Made by a program: the position numbers and the translations under genes. From Laccaria trichodermophora (Eukaryota > Basidiomycota > Agaricomycetes > Agaricales > Hydnangiaceae), in the NCBI GenBank assembly GCA_018417955.1, contig JACTVC010000041.1, positions 248,001 through 312,000 on the forward strand: a stretch of 64,000 nt of DNA. The letters are read 5' to 3'. Under the pieces are notes generated by a model that worked only from the letters and a program-made list of their open reading frames with translations, did no database searches and was not told the DNA's origin. Below are positions 58,912-64,000 of this stretch, in pieces. Numbering within the stretch: the first letter of the stretch is position 1; each line of letters begins with the position of its first letter.

Positions 58912-59745
58912 ATGGCACCAGGAAACAGGGCCAATCACAAAAATTCAAAGGCGAAGAAGAAAGCTACCACTGCCACATCATCACAGCCACCGCCACCATC
59001 AGCGCCATCCGCATCACCTGATTTATTGAGTGAACCTGCGAATACCAAATGTGACCCAGCAGACCCATTTAGCGCAGCAGCTGAAGTATACACTGCCTCG
59101 CACAACAAAGCACTCACCTCACATGATTGTGCTCTCGCCTTGTGCATGTTGTGGGATACTGCACTTGAGGTTGGGAGGAAAGTGGCATTGGGAGGATTAG
59201 AGGAGATAAGGGAGGATGCTCTTGCAGAAGGAATGGAGCTGGGAAAGGTGCTTGGAAAGAGGGAGGGGATGAAGAATTGTAGGGGGGACTTGGAGAAGTC
59301 ATACAAGTGGGGTTGCATGGTTGGCCAGGAAGTAGGAGTGCATGAGGAGGGGGAGAAATGGGGGAAGAAGGGTCATTCATGCAATGGCATTTGCTCTCGA
59401 GCGGCACCTATTGTGACTACACACAACATCACAATGCAGACGTTACCTGAGACTGGCAGGACATCAACATATACAGCCTCGACACAAACACCATCACCAC
59501 CCTGTTTGCCTGCTCACATCATTGAAGCCTCGGCAGTACCATTGAACATACAGGAGCCTCCCAAGTTGAACTGGGCAGACAATGTCGATGCAATACTCCC
59601 TATTCCGGTTTCACAATCACCACCACCATGTGACCTTTCTGTTCTCTCAACTGGTGTCACGTGGCCTTTTGGAACCCTACAGCATCGCATCAATCGTTCA
59701 TGTTCATATTTATGGCAACCACAACAAAGCTACTGTTTTACCTGA
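58912..59745 (+). CDS. Gag-like transposon-associated ORF
   Basis: 277 aa, no intron. A Lys/Ser/Pro-rich start (MAPGNRANHKNSKAKKK) is followed by a central repetitive, charged helical region (EIREDALAEGMELGKVLGKREG), then a Pro/Thr-rich part and LNWADNVDAILPIPVSQSPP...DLSVLSTG. The W-A-D block followed by a proline-rich D-L-S-x-L stretch is a recurrent feature of ORFs beside retroelements in agaricomycete genomes, as I recall them; no reverse transcriptase or integrase is present here. Likely part of a degraded element. Confidence 0.45.
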   Translation: MAPGNRANHKNSKAKKKATTATSSQPPPPSAPSASPDLLSEPANTKCDPADPFSAAAEVYTASHNKALTSHDCALALCMLWDTALEVGRKVALGGLEEIREDALAEGMELGKVLGKREGMKNCRGDLEKSYKWGCMVGQEVGVHEEGEKWGKKGHSCNGICSRAAPIVTTHNITMQTLPETGRTSTYTASTQTPSPPCLPAHIIEASAVPLNIQEPPKLNWADNVDAILPIPVSQSPPPCDLSVLSTGVTWPFGTLQHRINRSCSYLWQPQQSYCFT

Positions 59746-60018
59746 TCACCATCATATGCAAGACTTACGCCAATCGTTACATGGGGTCCTACCATCACAC
59801 GTTCACATCCTAGTGGTATCGCTTCAGGAAAACTGGTTTTCACTGTACCATTGTCCATACCAGGAAGAGTTCAAACTCCAACAACTCATTTGGACTGGGA
59901 TCAAGATCCACAGCTTTTTGACCTCAGCAGCACACTTTGGAGTTTGGGTTGGATCAGACCTGTTGGTTAGAGTACTCTTTTGGCAGCGTGGATGTTGCCA
60001 TACAAAAGGGGGGGCACA

Positions 60019-60195
60019 TGGAGTGTTGGGCCTCAACACTCCAACACTGTGGGATGCATGTTTGGTTGTGTTTGGCAAGGGCTTCGGAGTAGATACACTG
60101 TTTGTAGGCAGACATTCCCATCATCATCATTCACCTCAAGCATTGCGACCGAGCTCCAAGAAAGCATTCCCATCAGGTCACTCGGCACCTCCCCA
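60019..60195 (+). repeat. Direct repeat, right copy, with empty MITE site
   Basis: Matches 58042-58055 plus 58567-58740. At its start, TGGAGTGTTGGGCCTCAACACTCCA is a perfect 10-bp hairpin; in the other copy a hAT MITE has inserted in this hairpin's loop region. Confidence 0.65.
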
Positions 60196-60600
60196 CCAAA
60201 ACGGAAGAAAGCTTGAGCTATACTAGATAGCATAGATGTGCAAAGGCATACTAGAGAGCATAGATGTGCAAAGGCAGTTGGAAAAGAGGGCTACCACTTG
60301 TGTAATTGAAATTCACCTGGTCGACAGAGTTGTTGCATGAGCAAAAAGGTAACTTGAAGCTCTAGAGATACTTACTGAGCAGGGACTTATGGCAAAAGTA
60401 ACCCTGACAGAGGGAAATGTGATTCAGGTTTTGAAGGCAAGCTTGCCACTAGTTGGAAGAGGTGGCTCTGTACTTCAAGACTCGACAACAGTGAACACTG
60501 ACAAACCAGTTTTGAGATTCCGCCTTGAACTTTAAATATAAAAGGCAGGTGCTAAGAATAACTTATGTTTGGCAACATGGCACAATCACTCTAGTGTTGC
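60196..60600. other. Spacer, no supported gene
   Basis: Includes a short direct repeat of AGCATAGATGTGCAAAGGCA near 60227-60276. No gene seen. Confidence 0.4.
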
Positions 60601-60602
60601 TG

Positions 60603-60770
60603 AAGTTCAGTTCAGTCCAGTTCTTCATCTTTTTTTGAGAACTGAGAACTGAACTGATGACCTCCAGGTTGAACTGAGGACTGAACAGGACTGAACTGGT
60701 AAGAACTGTTCTTCCCTGTTCAGTTCTGTTCAGTTCTTGGTTTGAACTGCCGAACTGACAAAAATTGGAC
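60603..60770. repeat. CAGTTC/GAACTG low-complexity repeat
   Basis: The word CAGTTC or its complement GAACTG recurs more than a dozen times in irregular spacing and both orientations. No coding content; probably an amplified micro-motif. Confidence 0.75.
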
Positions 60771-61370
60771 AGGAAGTTGGTATCTGCTCTACTATTCAAC
60801 AGTGATGGGATTTCTATTGGGTAAAACACAATAGTCTATGTAGATGAATTTCTGGAAGGCCTAAAATCCCAAAAATGATGAGTATTCATTGAGGGTGAAC
60901 ATGCAGGTGTATGGTAGAAAGATATAGAGGATGGATCTCCACCCCCCAGACCTTGCATGTGCCACTGTTGCCACTGACCCATTTCTGTCAACATCGTCAC
61001 AGTATCAGAGGTCGTCTTGATAAAGGCATGGGGGAAGGGACCCAGACCTCTCCAGCCAGAAATGCACACAGTGAACATACACCATATTTGGCCAAACCAC
61101 ACACAGTGACAACCACAGTTTTAAAGATGGATAATGCCAGGTGTGCCAGTGTGAACAGACATGGCAGAAATCCAATGGGTTCGTGTGAGCATTCTGGTGA
61201 GTGGTAATGTGCGAGGATCCATGGAGGGTACTGGAATTGTCGTCCAACACATAGTGTCGAAAGATCTCTGCTAGAATCTGGGGCGGAAGTTGATTATTGA
61301 TGTGCAAAGTATCACTGGACTGGATCGTGGATTGGGACAGCTGATTGGATGGAGCAATACTTATCACTCC
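60771..61370. other. Spacer, no supported gene
   Basis: Overlapping ORFs on both strands (about 88-98 codons) without recognisable domains. Confidence 0.35.
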
Positions 61371-61374
61371 CCCA

Positions 61375-61580
61375 CCTATTCCCACTGGACTCCAGGACTC
61401 CAGTAGGATTCCTACTGGATTCCTACCGGATTTTAACAAAATTTCCAAAAAGGCATTTTCACATATTTCTCCATTCCCCCTCCTACTGGACTCCAACTGG
61501 ACTCCAACTGGACTCCAACTGAACTTAAACAAATTAGATGAAATGCTCCACACATTGATGTCCTACTGGATTCCCACTGG
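61375..61580. repeat. Degenerate TCC[TA]ACTGGA repeat cluster
   Basis: Copies of TCCTACTGGATTCC and TCCAACTGGACTCC recur, with a perfect short tandem part (CTCCAACTGGACTCCAACTG) near 61490-61520. The same words occur in both orientations at 63255-63480. Confidence 0.7.
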
Positions 61581-61699
61581 AATATCAACTTCAATGTATT
61601 ACCAAGTCAGAACTTCAAATTTCTATTCAAAATTCACATTTAAACAAATGTTGTATTGTGAAATGACAACTAAATACAGAAAGATATTTTACTAATGTA

Positions 61700-61910
61700 A
61701 TGAGGGAGGGGGAGGGAGTGATGGAGTGATGGAGGGAGTGGTGGAGGGAGAGAGCTATGGAAGGAGGGGAAGTGAGTGAAGTGAAATGATGGAGGGGGGA
61801 GGGGGTGAGAGAGGTGGAGAGAGGAAGAGAGGGAGGGAGGGAGGAAGAGAGGGAGGAAGGGAGGAAGAGAGGGAGGAAGAGAGGGAGGGAGGGAGGAAGA
61901 GAGGGAGTGT
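61700..61910. repeat. Purine-rich GGGAGG/AAGAGA array, short
   Basis: Irregular GGAGGGAGGAAGAGAGGG-type sequence, the smaller relative of the array at 62215-62480. ORFs over it are repeat artefacts. Confidence 0.8.
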
Positions 61911-62214
61911 GATATAGGATTGGAAGGGAATGCCCAGAGGCCATAGTCAAACAGTGGTATATAGCTAGATTTGGATATCTTACATAATATATTGATTGAA
62001 CCACCACCTTGTCAGCAGTCTTGCCATCCTCTTGCACTACATGTAGTGCTTTGTATAACTGTACTTCCTACAGTATGCATAATCATGTTGGGCCAGCTGA
62101 GTATCTTGTAACTGCTCATTGCTCACTCATGGGTGTTGATCCCAGATCCACCCATTCTTGCCTCCTCCTTCCCTCTTGGCTTCAGCTATGCAAGAAGTTC
62201 AGAGTGAACGCTTC

Positions 62215-62480
62215 ACAGGGAGGGAGGAAGAGAGGGAGGGAGGAAGAGAGGGAGGGAGGAAGAGAGGGAGGGAGGAAGAGAGGGAGGGAGGAAGAGAGGG
62301 AGGGAGGAAGAGAGGGAGGGAGGAAGAGAGGGAGGGAGGAAGAGAGGGAGGGAGGAAGAGAGGGAGGGAGGAAGAGAGGGAGGGAGGAAGAGAGGGAGGG
62401 AGGAAGAGAGGGAGGGAGGAAGAGAGGGAGGGAGGAAGAGAGGGAGGGAGGAAGAGAGGGAGGGAGAGAAGGATGGTGGG
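62215..62480. repeat. 16-bp minisatellite, about 16 copies
   Basis: Unit AAGAGAGGGAGGGAGG repeated head to tail with almost no variation, followed by a degenerate purine tail to 62525. Because 16 is not a multiple of 3, all frames stay open and give long Arg/Glu/Gly or Ser/Leu/Pro ORFs on the two strands, which should not be taken as genes. Confidence 0.9.
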
Positions 62481-62534
62481 AGAGAGAGAGGGAGGGAGAG
62501 AGGGAGGGAGGGAGAGAGGGGGACAGAGACACAT

Positions 62535-63010
62535 AGGCGGGGTGTTTTTCGAGGGCGGCGGATGTCATTTGTGGGCGGTGGGCGTTTTTCGTGGGCGGCA
62601 GATGTCGTTTGGGTGTGCTGGGTGTTTTTTGTGGGCGGCGGTTGTCGTTTGCATGGGCGGTGGCTGTCGTTCATGGGTGCTGGGCGTTTTTCGTGGGCGG
62701 CGGTTGTCGTTTTCGTGGGTGGCGGGCATCATTTGTGATGGTGGGTGTTACAGTCGTCGTTGGCGGGTGGGAGCGGGTCGTCGCTGTCCCTCGTCTTTCT
62801 TGTTTGTCGTTCGGTGGGCGCTCATGGTTCATGGGTGGTTGTTGTGTCCGTGAGTGGGGTCGTCGTTGCGTGCCGTGGTCGTTTGTTGTTGTCGTCTGTT
62901 GTGGCCGTTGTTGTTGTTGTGGTCGCGTGTTGTGGTCGTCCGTTGTGGTCGTGGTGGGTGACGTGTTCGTGGTGGGTGAGCAAGAGGGTGGTGATGGTGG
63001 TGTTGTCGAG
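62535..63010. repeat. G/T-rich degenerate repeat
   Basis: Variants of TTTTTCGTGGGCGGCGG.TGTCGTTTG recur about six to eight times from 62535 to 62730, then a GTTGTGGTCG-rich stretch continues to about 63010. Strong strand asymmetry (G and T on the plus strand). ORFs across it lack domains. Confidence 0.7.
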
Positions 63011-63118
63011 TGTTGTTGGGTTTGGGCAAAATTCCCACTCGCGGAATTTGCTGACGTCCTTTCTAGGAAGGAGGTCAGTACATTGGTATATAGAGCATAT
63101 AATAATGACCTATAATAA

Positions 63119-63225
63119 TGCCTTCCTAGTGTAACTGGTAAAGTGCCAGTCTCTATAGTATTGTCCCTATGTTCATGAGGTTGAGAGTTTAATTCTGTCA
63201 GGTTGCGCTTTTTTTTATATTATAT
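63119..63225 (+). repeat. tRNA-related SINE-like sequence
   Basis: Starts GCCTTCCTAGTGTAACTGG. TAGTGTAACTGG fits the RNA polymerase III A box (TRGYNNARNNGG), and GAGTTTAATTC about 60 bp further on resembles the B box (GGTTCGANTCC) with changes. A T-run (63211-63217) that could stop polymerase III follows. It does not fold as a clear functional tRNA, so a SINE head or tRNA relic is more likely. Confidence 0.5.
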
Positions 63226-63254
63226 AATAACAACAACAGTGACAAACTGCTGGT

Positions 63255-63480
63255 CCTACTGGGCTCCCTGTCCCCGGAAATTCCTACTGGACTCATTCCT
63301 TAAAAATCCAGTAGAATTCCACAATTCCTGGTGATTTGGGATCATTCCAGTAGGAGTTTACTAGGACTCCACTAGGACTAGGATACAAAATTTGTATGGT
63401 GATCAGCCAACATAAAATGTGTCCCAGTCCTAGTCCAGTCCAGTAGGATTCCGGGAATCCAGTAGGAGTCTGGTAGGAAT
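63255..63480. repeat. TCCAGTAGGA-type repeat cluster
   Basis: TCCTACTGG, CCAGTAGGA, CCAGTAGAATTCC and similar words occur in both orientations, matching the cluster at 61375-61580. It lies just after the SINE-like sequence and could be part of the same composite element. Confidence 0.65.
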
Positions 63481-64000
63481 AGGTGGGGGAGAGTAAAGAG
63501 CTCGGATGGAGAGGGATATCAAAATTACATGCAAGGAGCTAATGACACAAGATCAGTCAAATGAAATGTACGAGGTGTAGTTTTTGGTGGGATGGCCTGA
63601 GAGGGGTGGATTTAGGAAGAACCTCAAAAGAAAAGTGCTGTGTTCCTAAAGACGAGTGGCCCTAGACAGCCTACACGAGGAGGGCGGGTGTTGATGTTGA
63701 TGAGGGTTATCAACTCAAGAAAAGTTTGAGGTTGGTGGTTGTACTCACCATGAAATCCTTGTCCTTTCTATCTTCCACTCCTAGAGTTCCACAGTCTCCA
63801 CAATTTCACCCCAGCCGTTCACAGCATCGTCGATGTTGGTGTTGTTTTGTTGTAGTGGAAGGAAGGTTTGCTTGACCAGTGTTGGCCAATAGCCTTTGAA
63901 ACTCCAAAAGTACAACTCACTGGAAAAGAAGCATCCTGGATGGTCATGAAAGGTTCCAATGAAAGCTACAGACTGCCCTTGCTCGCTTAAAGTCAAGAAG
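63481..64000. other. Window end, no supported gene
   Basis: A 71-codon minus ORF (63781-63996) with aromatic-rich sequence (SSELYFWSFKGYWPTL) may be the edge of a gene running out of the window; too short to judge. Confidence 0.3.

Noticed and set aside
59582..60226. 214-codon ORF overlapping the Gag-like ORF
   Set aside because: It runs out of frame through the end of the Gag-like ORF into the direct repeat and has no domain.
62215..62480. Regular short repeats resembling a CRISPR array
   Set aside because: No spacers: the unit is purely tandem, purine-only and in a eukaryotic genome.
62009..62853. Several long ORFs (Arg/Glu/Gly or Ser/Leu/Pro repeats) on both strands
   Set aside because: Produced by the 16-bp minisatellite, which is open in every frame; no non-repeat coding content.

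Overview
The window is nuclear DNA of a filamentous basidiomycete fungus, most likely an agaricomycete. The genes are interrupted by many short (about 50-75 bp) GT-AG introns, both strands are used, spacing is compact, and several families are typical of mushrooms: an F-box/LRR protein, a STE3 pheromone receptor, an OTT_1508-type deaminase, a wax-synthase-like acyltransferase, and small secreted cysteine-rich proteins. I see nothing prokaryotic, no CRISPR array and no rRNA gene. I rebuilt spliced models by reading both strands; exon limits are given where frame and splice sites agree.

0-20 kb is a gene-dense block that looks stable. In order it holds an F-box/LRR protein (-), ribosomal protein eL37 (+, with 7-nt and 16-nt microexons), a two-finger GATA factor of the Urbs1/SreA iron-repressor type (+), an OTT_1508-like deaminase (-), an HIT-family hydrolase (-), an Old Yellow Enzyme (-), a wax-synthase-like membrane acyltransferase that carries an apparent frameshift (-), and the augmin subunit HAUS6 (+).

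20-31 kb is a recent duplication zone. One part carries three intronless-CDS genes for a 150-158 aa three-repeat (beta-trefoil-like) protein, two on the minus strand and one on the plus strand, with duplicated promoters and a copied HAUS6 tail. Next to it lie three tandem copies of a small secreted cysteine-rich peptide gene. The middle copy is dead by three independent criteria: stop codon, lost cysteine and lost TATA box.

31-55 kb holds single genes: a STE3-type pheromone receptor (-), an ASC-1/TRIP4-type zinc-finger protein (+), an eight-exon secreted protein with a serine/threonine-rich amphipathic core (+), peroxisomal 3-ketoacyl-CoA thiolase (-, with a stray copy of its own 3' end nearby), an FAD monooxygenase broken up by an internal tandem duplication (+), a single-finger GATA factor (-), and an intronless Cys/His-rich protein (+). 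Two adjacent palindromic elements lie at 39.0-39.3 kb.

55-64 kb is mobile-element and repeat territory: two hAT-type MITEs in opposite orientation with 8-bp target duplications (one with a matching empty site nearby), a TA-flanked MITE, a Gag-like ORF between direct repeats, a 16-bp minisatellite, other low-complexity arrays, and a tRNA-related SINE-like sequence.

The genes do not form one pathway. Functionally linked points are iron regulation (GATA sites upstream of the urbs1-like gene suggest autoregulation), pheromone sensing (STE3), peroxisomal beta-oxidation (thiolase), and expansion of secreted or defence-like small proteins.
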